Origin: JAEXNA01 sp050486105
Lineage (GTDB): Bacteria > Vulcanimicrobiota > Xenobia > Xenobiales > JADMJV01
Direction: 5' to 3'
Assembly: GCA_050486105.1 (NCBI GenBank)
Contig: JBJHCR010000076.1
Location: 1-21,593, forward strand
Length of the DNA stretch: 21,593 bases
This document shows, in pieces, positions 6,462-15,229 of this stretch. Both the position numbers and the translations under genes were made by a program. The notes beneath the pieces were generated by a model, which worked only from the letters and a program-made list of their open reading frames with translations, was not told the origin of the DNA and did not search any database. Position 1 is the first letter of the stretch. Every line of letters starts with the position of its first letter.

Positions 6462-9389
6462 TTGAGTGAGAGTCGAAATTATCGAAAGAAACTAATCGAG
6501 GTGGCGTTGCCGTTAGAAGCAATAAATACTGCGAATGCCAAAGAGAAACAACCCGGTATCGGCGCCCACCCGCGGGGCCTGCACCACTGGTGGGCGAGGC
6601 GACCTCTGGCCGCAGCCCGAGCCGTAGTCTTCGCCCAGATGGTCGATGACCCGTCCTCCTGGCCGGAGTTATTTCCTACGGAGGCCGACCAAGAAGCCGA
6701 GCGGCAGCGACTCTTTCAAATCATTGAGGATCTAGTGATGTGGGAGCACACCACCAACGAGCAGGTTCTTGAGAAGGCGCGCGAGGAGATTCGGAAGTGC
6801 TGGCGCCGCACGTGTGAGGACAATGCCGACCATTCCCAGGCTGCGGAACTCTTCAATCCTGACAAGCTGCCGGGATTCCACGATCCGTTCGCCGGAGGTG
6901 GTGCTCTCCCCCTAGAGGCTCAGCGACTGGGCTTGGAGGCTTATGCGAGCGACCTGAACCCCGTGGCGGTACTGATCAACAAAGCCATGATTGAGATCCC
7001 ACCCAAATTTGCTGGACTTCCTCCGGTAAATCCGGAGGCACACGAAAGCAAAGAGCTTTTCGATAGGATTTGGAAGGGCGTCGAGGGACTGGCTCAAGAT
7101 GTACGTTTTTACGGGCAGTGGATCCGAGCTAGGGCCGAGGAGCGCATAGGACACCTTTTCCCAAAGGTCAAGATAACAACCGAGATGGTCAGAAAGCGAC
7201 CCGACCTGAAGCAGTACGAAGGCCAGGAGCTCACTGTGATCGCCTGGCTTTGGGCTCGAACTGTGAAGAGCCCAAATCCGGCCTTTTCTCACGTGGACGT
7301 ACCTTTAATCTCAAACTTTATGCTGTCAACCAAGAAAGGGAAGGAAGCCTACGTCGAGCCGATTGTGGAAGGCGACAAGTATTGGTTCGAGGTTAGGGTC
7401 GGTAAGCCAAAGGAGCTGAAGACGGCTAAGCTAGGAACTTCAGCGGGTAAGCGAGCTGGGTTTCGTTGCTTGGTGTCCTCGGTCAATTCCACTGTTCCAA
7501 TTACTTACGAGTACATCCGAGCTGAGGGAATGAATAAGAGAATCGGCACCAGATTGATGGCAGTGGTACTTGAGGGTAGACCGGGCCGTATTTATGTTGC
7601 CCCGACGAAGGAAATGGAAGGAATTGCCCAATCAGCTGAACCTGGCTGGGCTCCAGAAGCCGAGATATGTCACTGGCCTGGGCGTACCAACGTAGTGGAG
7701 TACGGGCTGACCAAGTTCGGTGACCTCTTCACGTCCCGGCAACTTGTGGCCCTAAACACCTTCTCTGGACTAGTGGGTGAAGCCCGGGACAGGGTGAAGG
7801 AGGACGCCCTCAAAGGCGGATTTAGTAATGACGAACGAGGGTTGGAAGACGGGGGAACAGGGGCTTCTGCCTACGGAGAGGCAGTGGCGGTGTACTTAGC
7901 GTTTGCCATTAGTCGTCTGTGCGACTATAACAGCACGATAGCGACTTGGAAACCGTCGGGCCAACAAGTCATGCAAACGTTCAAGAGGCAGGCCATACCC
8001 ATGACCTGGGATTTTCCTGAATCTAACGTTCTTGGCTCAACCTCGATCTGTTGGCTAAAAGCAGTAAAATACAGTTCGGATAACTTGAGAATCACAGGCG
8101 CGATGAGTAGAGCTGACCGTCCAGGCCATGCCACACAAGCGGGAGCTGGAACTCAAGAGCTTTCAGTTAATAAAGTGGTTTCGACTGACCCGCCTTATTA
8201 TGACAACATTAGCTATGCTGATCTGTCAGATTTTTTTTATGTATGGCTAAGGCAATCTCTTAGGAGCCATGTGCCCAGGTTGTTTGCGACGATGGCGGTA
8301 CCCAAGGCAGAGGAACTGATAGCTTCGCCCTATCGCCATGACGGGCGAGACAAAGCGGAAGCATTTTTCCTAGATGGAATGACCCAGGTTTTCACACTGC
8401 TGACATCACAGGTTCATCCGGCCTTTCCAGTCACCATCTATTACGCTTTCAAGCAAGCGGAAAAGAAAGGCACGGAAGACGCTGTCAGTACAGGCTGGGA
8501 AACATTTCTGGATGCTGTAATTGGCTCCGGCTTCTCACTCAGCGGTACCTGGCCGATGCGGACGGAACTCTCCAATCGGATGATAGGCTCGGGGACAAAC
8601 GCCCTAGCATCGAGCATTGTCCTGGTCTGCCGTAAACGCCCGAAATCCGCCCCAGCGGTCACCCGCCGGGACTTTCTTAGGGCCCTTCGTTCAGAGCTAT
8701 CAGACGCTCTAGTCCATCTTCAGCGCGGTAATATCGCACCGGTGGACCTCGCACAATCGGCAATCGGTCCAGGCATGGCAATATTTACCCGTTACGGCAA
8801 AGTTCTCAATGCCGATGGCAGCCAGATGTCCGTTCGCGACGCTCTGGTGGCCATAAACCAGGTTCTGGATGAAACACTCACCGAACAGGAAGGCGACTTC
8901 GACGCTGACACCCGCTGGGCTCTGGCTTGGTTTGAACAATACGGGTTCGCCGAGGGCGATTACGGTGTTGCTGAAACGCTCTCCAAAGCAAAAAATACCA
9001 GCGTTCGCGGTGCCGAGGAGGCTGGCATTCTCCTCTCCAAAGGAGGTAAAGTGCGCCTGCTTTCGCCTGAAGATCTCAATCCTGAGTGGGACCCAGAAAC
9101 CGAAAAACGCCTCACCGTCTGGGAAACCGTCCACCACCTGATCCGAGTCCTCAATACCGGTGGCGAAAATGCCGCAGCAGCCTTGGTGGGCAAGCTCGGC
9201 AGCAAAGCCGAAGTCGCCCGAGAACTCTGCTACCGCCTCTATCAATTGTGTGAACGCAAAAAACGTGCCGCCGACGCCCTAGCCTACAATTCCCTCGTTC
9301 AAAGCTTCCCCGAAATCACTCGCCTTGCCCAGGAAATGAAAACCGCCGCTCCTGTAAGCGTCGGCGCTGATCAGGGAGAGCTATTTTGA
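6462..9389 (+). CDS. DUF1156 family DNA methyltransferase (adenine-type, COG1743)
   Basis: A 975-residue SAM-dependent methylase. The N-terminal DUF1156 segment carries L-I-E-V-A-L-P-L-E-A-I-N and H-H-W-W-A-R-R-P-L-A-A-A-R-A (about 11-55). The SAM motif is D(141)-P-F-A-G-G-G and the catalytic motif is D(576)-P-P-Y-Y-D-N, the DPPY type of N6-adenine or N4-cytosine methylases. About 430 residues lie between them. In the zinc-ribbon region, where relatives have C-P-N-P-x-C, this protein has S270-P-N-P-A-F275, so that zinc site seems absent. The start is TTG 6462 with AGGA 8 bases upstream, 10 bases after the helicase stop. DUF1156 methylases recur beside DUF499 ATPases in defence islands. A self-marking role is inferred, and the target site cannot be read from sequence. 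Confidence 0.9.
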   Translation: MSESRNYRKKLIEVALPLEAINTANAKEKQPGIGAHPRGLHHWWARRPLAAARAVVFAQMVDDPSSWPELFPTEADQEAERQRLFQIIEDLVMWEHTTNEQVLEKAREEIRKCWRRTCEDNADHSQAAELFNPDKLPGFHDPFAGGGALPLEAQRLGLEAYASDLNPVAVLINKAMIEIPPKFAGLPPVNPEAHESKELFDRIWKGVEGLAQDVRFYGQWIRARAEERIGHLFPKVKITTEMVRKRPDLKQYEGQELTVIAWLWARTVKSPNPAFSHVDVPLISNFMLSTKKGKEAYVEPIVEGDKYWFEVRVGKPKELKTAKLGTSAGKRAGFRCLVSSVNSTVPITYEYIRAEGMNKRIGTRLMAVVLEGRPGRIYVAPTKEMEGIAQSAEPGWAPEAEICHWPGRTNVVEYGLTKFGDLFTSRQLVALNTFSGLVGEARDRVKEDALKGGFSNDERGLEDGGTGASAYGEAVAVYLAFAISRLCDYNSTIATWKPSGQQVMQTFKRQAIPMTWDFPESNVLGSTSICWLKAVKYSSDNLRITGAMSRADRPGHATQAGAGTQELSVNKVVSTDPPYYDNISYADLSDFFYVWLRQSLRSHVPRLFATMAVPKAEELIASPYRHDGRDKAEAFFLDGMTQVFTLLTSQVHPAFPVTIYYAFKQAEKKGTEDAVSTGWETFLDAVIGSGFSLSGTWPMRTELSNRMIGSGTNALASSIVLVCRKRPKSAPAVTRRDFLRALRSELSDALVHLQRGNIAPVDLAQSAIGPGMAIFTRYGKVLNADGSQMSVRDALVAINQVLDETLTEQEGDFDADTRWALAWFEQYGFAEGDYGVAETLSKAKNTSVRGAEEAGILLSKGGKVRLLSPEDLNPEWDPETEKRLTVWETVHHLIRVLNTGGENAAAALVGKLGSKAEVARELCYRLYQLCERKKRAADALAYNSLVQSFPEITRLAQEMKTAAPVSVGADQGELF

Positions 9390-9428
9390 TGGGGTTGGTA
9401 TGCCAGAACAAAACCGGGAGAGAATTTA

Positions 9429-12400
9429 GTGGCGACAACTAACCGTGACCGTGTAGGGAAGGCCTTGGACCTTCTGAAGGATGGGCTTCGCCCATTCATC
9501 GAGCGAGAACTCGAGGCCCAACACGGGAAGTATTGGATCAATGAGGTCACCTCGCGCTGGAGGCGTGACCTTGTATGGCAGGATGACAACACCCCTCATC
9601 TCGATGCAGCACCGCTCTTGAAAATCATGTGGGAGCAGTGGAACGCTACATTTAGGGACACTTTAGGACACGCTGAGCGTTCCCTCGTGAGTGAGCTTCT
9701 GGAGTATCGAAATCGGTGGGCCCACCAGGAGCCTCTTTCGAGTGACGACACCTACCGCGTTATGGACTCATCCGAGCGCCTTTTAACCGCAGTGGGTGCA
9801 ACCGAGGCGTCTGAACTTGGACCAATGAAGATGGAGCTACTTCGCGTCAAGTTCGATAAACAGGCCAGTGATCGGAAACGTAAGGCCGCCAGTGTCCCTA
9901 TCGATACGGCTCCAGTTGCCGGTCTTACGCCCTGGCGTCAAGTAGTAGACCCTCACCAGGACGTGGCGAGCGGTAGATATCAACAAGCAGAATTCGCGGC
10001 CGACCTGTGGCAAGTCCATAGACGTGAGGGCTCGACCGAGTATCGCGATCCTGTGGAATTTTTCCGCCGAACTTATCTAACCGAGAGTCTACGAAGGATG
10101 CTCCTGGGCTCTATCCGCCGCGTCACGGGCGCGGGAGGGGACCCGGTTATTCAGCTCCAGACTAACTTTGGGGGCGGCAAGACACACTCCATGCTTGCTC
10201 TTTATCATCTGTTCTCTGGAGTTAAGCCTGCCGAGTTACCCGGCCTGGAAGAGGTGCTGACCAAAGCTGAAGTCACCAACCTCCCAAGTGTTCGGCGTGC
10301 AGTGCTAGTTGGAAACAAGATCTCACCCGGAAACCCTTCGGTCAAACCCGATGGTACCGTGGTTCGTACGCTGTGGGGTGAGATGGCGTGGCAACTGGGG
10401 GGAGCGGCCGGATACGCGCTTGTGCAAGCAGACGATGAGAAGGCTACTAACCCCGGCGACACCCTTCGGCAGCTGTTCACAGACTACGGGCCTTGTCTCA
10501 TCCTCATAGACGAGTGGGTCGCCTACGCGCGCCAGCTCCACGACGACAATAACCTTCCCGGCGGTAACTTCGACACACAGTTCACTTTCGCACAGGCCCT
10601 GACCGAGAGTGCCAAACTTGCTAACAACTGCGTATTGGTCATCAGTCTTCCGGCCTCAGACACCAGCGGAGCATCGCCCAAAGTAGACGATGTCGAGGTT
10701 GGTGGCCATCGTGGACGCCAGGCCCTGGAACGCCTCCGAAACGTCGTAGGACGCATCGACTCCGCCTGGCGTCCAGCAAGTGCGGAAGAGGGCTTCGAGA
10801 TCGTGCGCCGACGGCTCTTTCAGCCCTTGACCGGTCAGAAGCAGTTTCAGCAGCGCGACGTCGTGGCCAAAGCCTTCGCCGAAATGTATCGCACCCAGCA
10901 TCAGGAGTTTCCTCCGGAATGCCGGGAATCCGATTACGAAAAGCGGATCAAAGCGGCTTATCCGATTCATCCCGAAATCTTCGACAGGCTCTACACCGAT
11001 TGGTCGACCCTGGTGAAGTTTCAACGGACTCGTGGCGTCCTTCGACTCATGGCTGCCGTTATTCACTCCCTTTGGGAAAAGGGTGACCAGAACCCGCTAA
11101 TTATGCCCGCGCACATCACCATCGACGACCCGCGGGTTCAGCATGAAATGACTCGAAATCTGAGCGACAACTGGGTGCCGGTCATCGAAAAGGATGTAGA
11201 TGGGCCGAACTCGCTCCCTCTGCGCCTGGACGGTGAAATTCCTAGCCTCGGGAAGTTCCACGCCTGTCGTCGGGTTGCAAGGACGATCTATCTCGGGTCC
11301 GCACCTCTAAGCAAAGCCGCTCACCGCGGCTTGGAAGACCGTAGGATACGCCTGGGGTGTATGGTACCTGGTGAATCCGCAGGCGTCTTCGGTGACGCAC
11401 TTCGGCGCATGGCAAGTTCGGCAACCTATCTCTACAGCAACGAAGCAAGTTACTGGTACTCCACTCAACCTACCGTCACAAAGTTGGCGGGTGAACTGGC
11501 CGAGCAGTATCAGAATGAGCCAGACCGCGTCGCCACCGAGATCGAACGGCGTCTTCGGGATAATCTTTCGAAGCGTGGTGATTTTGCCAAGATCCACCTC
11601 TTCCCCCACGCAAGCCAGGACGTCTCCGACGAGATGGACCTGCGTCTCGTCGTTCTCCGCTCGGAACATCCCTATTCAAAGAGCGATGACAGCCCGGGCC
11701 TGGCGGCTGCACAATCAATCCTCGAATCCCGCGGAAACGCTCCACGCACCTATCGTAACAGCCTCGTCTTTCTAGCCGCAGACAGCACTCGATTGACCGA
11801 TCTGACGGAAGAGATCTGCCGCTACCTGGCCTGGGAAACCATCGAGAATGAATGGGAGAGCCGCAATCTCGATCCCCAACAGCGCAAACAAGCCCAGACC
11901 CAAAAGAACGCCGCTGACAGCAGCGTAGAGGCGCGTCTCCCAGAGGTCTATCAATGGCTTCTTTACCCTTCTCAAGAGGAGCCTTCGGAAGCCCTGACCT
12001 GGGAAGCAAGTAAACTAACGACCGGTTCCCCGTCACTCGCAGTACGAGCCGCGCAGAAGCTCTTGGCGGACATGGTCCTCCTGACCACTTACGGAGGCGA
12101 GCTTCTTCGCCTAGAGATGGATAAAATACCGCTTTGGCGCGGCGATCATGTGTCGCTCCAACAACTTGCGGAAGACTTCGGTAGTTATAACTATCTGCCC
12201 AAGCTTCAGGACCCACAAAAGCTAATTCTTGAAGCAGTCAGAAGCGGAATTAGCGAGATGCTCTGGTTCCAGAACAGCTTCGCTTATGCAAGAGCCTACG
12301 ACGAGGCGGGCAAACGATACCAGGGCGTCGTCGCCGGTGATCACGGCGATGCCAACGGAGTCGGAATGAACGGCCTGGTCGTCAAGGCGGAAGTCGCCGA

Positions 12401-12776
12401 AGCTCAACTAGACGCCGACAAAAAAGCCGCCGAGGCCCGGGGAATAACAGTGCCTGCCACTGCAGGAAGCAACGGAGGTGTCGGAATCACCGTGCCGACG
12501 ACTGGTGACGGCGAACCAAGCCCAGCCGAGGTGGAACAACTACCCCGCCGTTTCCACGGCAGCGTCACCCTCGACCCCCTCTCCGTCGGCCCTCAAGCCG
12601 GCAAGATCGCCTCAGAAGTCATCAGCCACCTCGCCGCTCTCGAAGGCGCCGAAATCACAATCACCCTCGACATCCAGGCCAAGCTCCAGGATGGTGCTAC
12701 GACTCACCTAGTTCGCACCGTCACCGAGAATGCTCAACATCTCAAGTTTGATAGTCATGGGTTTGAGAGGGAGTAG
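9429..12776 (+). CDS. DUF499 P-loop ATPase with N-terminal Swt1-like HEPN domain
   Basis: A 1115-residue protein. Residues about 8-125 form a HEPN domain of the Swt1 type with R94-N95-R-W-A-H99, an intact R-polar-x3-H RNase-type motif. DUF499 follows: Walker A N-F-G-G-G-K251-T-H-S and Walker B L-I-L-I-D361-E362-W. Near residues 1000-1035 a linker holds two copies of G-I-T-V-P-x-T. The end (R-R-F-H-G-S-V-T-L-D-P, then T-E-N-A-Q-H-L-K-F) is the usual DUF499 tail. BrxC/PglY of BREX and Pgl systems belong to the same broad ATPase group. The start is GTG 9429 with GGAG 8 bases upstream. It probably forms an ATP-driven complex with the flanking methylase and helicase; this is inference. Confidence 0.88.
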   Translation: MATTNRDRVGKALDLLKDGLRPFIERELEAQHGKYWINEVTSRWRRDLVWQDDNTPHLDAAPLLKIMWEQWNATFRDTLGHAERSLVSELLEYRNRWAHQEPLSSDDTYRVMDSSERLLTAVGATEASELGPMKMELLRVKFDKQASDRKRKAASVPIDTAPVAGLTPWRQVVDPHQDVASGRYQQAEFAADLWQVHRREGSTEYRDPVEFFRRTYLTESLRRMLLGSIRRVTGAGGDPVIQLQTNFGGGKTHSMLALYHLFSGVKPAELPGLEEVLTKAEVTNLPSVRRAVLVGNKISPGNPSVKPDGTVVRTLWGEMAWQLGGAAGYALVQADDEKATNPGDTLRQLFTDYGPCLILIDEWVAYARQLHDDNNLPGGNFDTQFTFAQALTESAKLANNCVLVISLPASDTSGASPKVDDVEVGGHRGRQALERLRNVVGRIDSAWRPASAEEGFEIVRRRLFQPLTGQKQFQQRDVVAKAFAEMYRTQHQEFPPECRESDYEKRIKAAYPIHPEIFDRLYTDWSTLVKFQRTRGVLRLMAAVIHSLWEKGDQNPLIMPAHITIDDPRVQHEMTRNLSDNWVPVIEKDVDGPNSLPLRLDGEIPSLGKFHACRRVARTIYLGSAPLSKAAHRGLEDRRIRLGCMVPGESAGVFGDALRRMASSATYLYSNEASYWYSTQPTVTKLAGELAEQYQNEPDRVATEIERRLRDNLSKRGDFAKIHLFPHASQDVSDEMDLRLVVLRSEHPYSKSDDSPGLAAAQSILESRGNAPRTYRNSLVFLAADSTRLTDLTEEICRYLAWETIENEWESRNLDPQQRKQAQTQKNAADSSVEARLPEVYQWLLYPSQEEPSEALTWEASKLTTGSPSLAVRAAQKLLADMVLLTTYGGELLRLEMDKIPLWRGDHVSLQQLAEDFGSYNYLPKLQDPQKLILEAVRSGISEMLWFQNSFAYARAYDEAGKRYQGVVAGDHGDANGVGMNGLVVKAEVAEAQLDADKKAAEARGITVPATAGSNGGVGITVPTTGDGEPSPAEVEQLPRRFHGSVTLDPLSVGPQAGKIASEVISHLAALEGAEITITLDIQAKLQDGATTHLVRTVTENAQHLKFDSHGFERE

Positions 12777-12781
12777 ACTCA

Positions 12782-13561
12782 TTGTCAAAGGCTGAGAGAA
12801 AAGAGTTTTTCAGGAGGGCTAGGGAGGAGGGACTCGTTCCGAAAGAGATTATTGAAGCTTGTTGGGACAAGGAGGCCTGGCCTGCGGCTCCATTTGAAGG
12901 AAACCCCGGAAAGGTTCTTCAGGAGCTGGGGGTTGCCGCCAAATTCATGGTCTCATTAGGGCTTCACAAGGTAAGTGGGGGGAAGGTTTTCGCTTGTAAA
13001 CCCGACCCTCCGGACGTGGAGATCAAGTTGGGCAATGAGAGCGTTTACTTCGAAGTCACTAATGTGCTTTCTCCGGGGGATATGCCAGGGAAGAGAGCCA
13101 TCGATCGAGAGAGACGGGAGCAACAGTTCGAGAAGCTTGCAACCGAGGCACAAAAAAACGATTTCCTGCAAAAAGAACTTGACAAGCCGGAGGAAGCAAA
13201 GAGAGACCGCCAAGAACTTGAGCGCCTTTTCCCAAAGATGGCTCGCGATCGACTGGTAACGAAGGCGGAACAATATCGGCAAAGAGCAATAGAGGAACCG
13301 GCATTTCTGAGCAGTAGGCCTACGTTTGGTGTCCTACTGCACTCAAGAATTGAGGTGGGCTACGCTGCTCCACTATCAGAAACAGAGGGCTTCTGGGCCA
13401 ATTGGCTATCAGAAGAGGACCGAGCTATCTGTGAGCTGTTTCCTGATATCTACCTTGATGATTCCAACAGCTTGACATTCCTTAGCGTTTGCTTTCGAAA
13501 AAACGGGACTTGGCTTCAACAGCCGGTCTTCTCAAGAGAACAGAACCCTTGGTTTCAGTGA
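12782..13561 (+). CDS. Unrecognised protein, possible degenerate PD-(D/E)xK fold
   Basis: A 259-residue soluble, charged protein that I cannot assign to a named family. Residues 77-93 read P-D78-V-E-I, then V-Y-F-E91-V-T93-N. The D-x12-E-x-T spacing resembles a restriction-endonuclease fold in which the usual catalytic Lys is Thr. Residues about 105-170 are a long charged, probably coiled-coil helix, followed by a second globular part ending with W-L-Q-Q-P-V-F. The start is TTG 12782, with GGGAG about 9 bases upstream overlapping the end of the DUF499 gene. The 5-base gap to that gene and the 50-base gap to the deaminase place it in the same operon. A nuclease or effector role is a hypothesis only. 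Base composition from here to about 15230 looks more AT-rich than the three genes before it. Confidence 0.7.
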   Translation: MSKAERKEFFRRAREEGLVPKEIIEACWDKEAWPAAPFEGNPGKVLQELGVAAKFMVSLGLHKVSGGKVFACKPDPPDVEIKLGNESVYFEVTNVLSPGDMPGKRAIDRERREQQFEKLATEAQKNDFLQKELDKPEEAKRDRQELERLFPKMARDRLVTKAEQYRQRAIEEPAFLSSRPTFGVLLHSRIEVGYAAPLSETEGFWANWLSEEDRAICELFPDIYLDDSNSLTFLSVCFRKNGTWLQQPVFSREQNPWFQ

Positions 13562-13611
13562 GGGCAAACTGGACGAGATGTCAACCATAGAGTTTGAGGA
13601 GGCAATCTACT

Positions 13612-15075
13612 ATGGATAAGGTTGAAAAAAGAAGTGAGCTTGTTTTTGCGAGTGTTTGCCCACTTGGAACTGATCAGGAGCAGTTCGCGCGGGTCTTGGA
13701 AGACTGTGTCAAGCAGTACCGATACGAATTCGTTGAAGTCAGACTCAGCAGCTCTTTGTCTGATTTTGAGGAACTTGAAGACACTACGTCGTTCCAGCGA
13801 GCCTCCAAACTTATGGATGCTGGCAACGATATGAGAGAAGACTGGAATCGTGGGGATAGTATGGCACTCTGTGCGGTGGCAGACATCTCCAGATTCAGAA
13901 AAGAAAAAAAGGGGCCTTGCTGCTTTTACATTCGCTCACTGAAACATCCAAAGGAGGTTGCCACCCTTCGAAAAATCTACGGTAACGGCTTTTTTCTGAT
14001 TGGGCTCCATAGTGACGTTGAAGAGCGCTTCAGCTATCTGACTGGGCAGAAGGGAATGACGGAAACTGAAGCAGCTTTCTTGATGAAGAGGGACCAGTCA
14101 GAGTCAAGTGATCTAGGGCAACAAACGAGGAAGACATTTGCACAAGCAGACGTTTTCTTGTGGGTAGACCGTCGGCAAGAAGTTCGAGAGCAACTCCAGC
14201 GGTTCTTGGATTTGGTGTTCGGTTATCCTTATCATACACCCACTCAGGAAGAATATGGGATGTACATGGCGTTCGCTGCAGCTCTTCGCTCTTCCGACCT
14301 TTCTCGTCAAGTTGGGGCATCAATCTTCTCGGAAAATGGCGACGTGATAGCAACCGGGTGCAACGATGTTCCCAAGGCCGGTGGAGGTCTCTACTGGCCA
14401 GGTGTGGCGGATCATCGAGAGTTCCAACTGGGATACGATTCCAACGAGAAACAGAAAGAGCAAATAATCCTTGAGCTGGTTCGTGAGCTGGCGTCGAAAG
14501 AACTAATCCCTGATGGCAGTGACGAGGATCTGTTGAAAGAGGGATACCGATTATTCGGAGAGACCCGACTTGTAGATTTGACAGAGTTTGGAAGAATTGT
14601 TCACGCTGAAATGGATGCGTTGCTCTCAGCAGCAAGAATAGGCGCTCGTATTCGAGGCGCAACTCTTTTCGCGACCACTTTTCCCTGTCACAATTGTGCG
14701 AAACATATTGTCGCGGCTGGCATTTCGAGAGTACTGTTTGTCGAGCCATATCCAAAGAGCAAGGCGCTTGAGTTACATTCAGATTCGATAACGGTCGGTG
14801 CTGAGGGTGAACGTTGTCAAAGTTGTGATCAAACAAAACGCACCAAGGTTAAGTTTGAGCCGTTCGTCGGAATCGGAGCTCGGCGTTATTCAGACCTTTT
14901 TTCGATGGGATGGAGCGCTGGATATCCCGTCAAAAGGAAAGAGAACGGTGAGATCGTAGAGTGGGAGCGGGTCACGGCATCACCTCGGGTCCCACTGTCA
15001 AGGATCTCTTACTTCGACCGAGAAAAAGATGCTATGGAGCTTCTTGAAAGGTTGGTCTCAAACTCAGATGAGTAA
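13612..15075 (+). CDS. Anti-phage dCTP/dCMP deaminase (kinase-like domain plus cytidine deaminase domain)
   Basis: A 487-residue protein with the two-domain layout of phage-defence dCTP deaminases, which deplete deoxycytidine nucleotides on infection. The N-terminal half is a P-loop kinase-like domain whose nucleotide loop is non-canonical (C-P-L-G19-T-D). The C-terminal half is a zinc cytidine/dCMP deaminase with H331-A-E333 and P-C359-H-N-C362. A further C402-x2-C405 pair may bind a second metal. The insert of about 70 residues between the domain start (near 215) and H331 fits this family. The start is ATG 13612, because GAGGAGG at 596-602 of the 13-kb stretch (13596-13602) lies 9 bases upstream; an upstream TTG at 13594 lacks a site. 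Defence role is established for the family; inclusion in this operon suggests joint regulation with the methylase-helicase genes. Confidence 0.88.
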   Translation: MDKVEKRSELVFASVCPLGTDQEQFARVLEDCVKQYRYEFVEVRLSSSLSDFEELEDTTSFQRASKLMDAGNDMREDWNRGDSMALCAVADISRFRKEKKGPCCFYIRSLKHPKEVATLRKIYGNGFFLIGLHSDVEERFSYLTGQKGMTETEAAFLMKRDQSESSDLGQQTRKTFAQADVFLWVDRRQEVREQLQRFLDLVFGYPYHTPTQEEYGMYMAFAAALRSSDLSRQVGASIFSENGDVIATGCNDVPKAGGGLYWPGVADHREFQLGYDSNEKQKEQIILELVRELASKELIPDGSDEDLLKEGYRLFGETRLVDLTEFGRIVHAEMDALLSAARIGARIRGATLFATTFPCHNCAKHIVAAGISRVLFVEPYPKSKALELHSDSITVGAEGERCQSCDQTKRTKVKFEPFVGIGARRYSDLFSMGWSAGYPVKRKENGEIVEWERVTASPRVPLSRISYFDREKDAMELLERLVSNSDE

Positions 15076-15229
15076 ATTTAAGCTAAAAGAAACAAGTAAG
15101 AAAAACTCTCGCTGGGTTCATGTCAGATCCGTTGCCAATGAAGTTCGTCAGTGGCCCTCAGAAAAGCAGGTGTCCAGAGTGATCTCAGTTCCTTCCCAAA
15201 CCAAGAAAGCTGAAGACTCAAAGAAGTAG
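15068..15229 (+). CDS. Small basic protein translationally coupled to the deaminase
   Basis: A 53-residue open frame starting at an ATG inside the last codons of the deaminase gene (8-base overlap ATGAGTAA), ending TAG at 15227-15229. It is rich in Lys, Ser and Arg, starting M-S-K-F-K-L-K-E and ending T-K-K-A-E-D-S-K-K, with a W-V-H-V-R centre. No family is recognised. The overlap is typical of coupled partner genes, so an accessory or modulating peptide for the deaminase is possible. Coding status rests on position and overlap only. Confidence 0.5.
   Translation: MSKFKLKETSKKNSRWVHVRSVANEVRQWPSEKQVSRVISVPSQTKKAEDSKK

Noticed and set aside
2861..9389. Type I or III restriction-modification system
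   Set aside because: The methylase is the DUF1156 type and the helicase is SNF2-like. No HsdS specificity subunit or Res-type subunit is present.
11476..12216. 246-codon minus-strand open frame inside the DUF499 gene
   Set aside because: Antisense shadow of a well-supported gene in GC-rich sequence; composition is rich in Arg, Gly and Pro and no motif is present.
2861..12776. Assignment as DISARM or BREX
   Set aside because: The helicase resembles DrmD and the ATPase is of the BrxC/PglY class, but none of DrmA, DrmB, DrmC, PglZ, BrxA or BrxB is present in the window.
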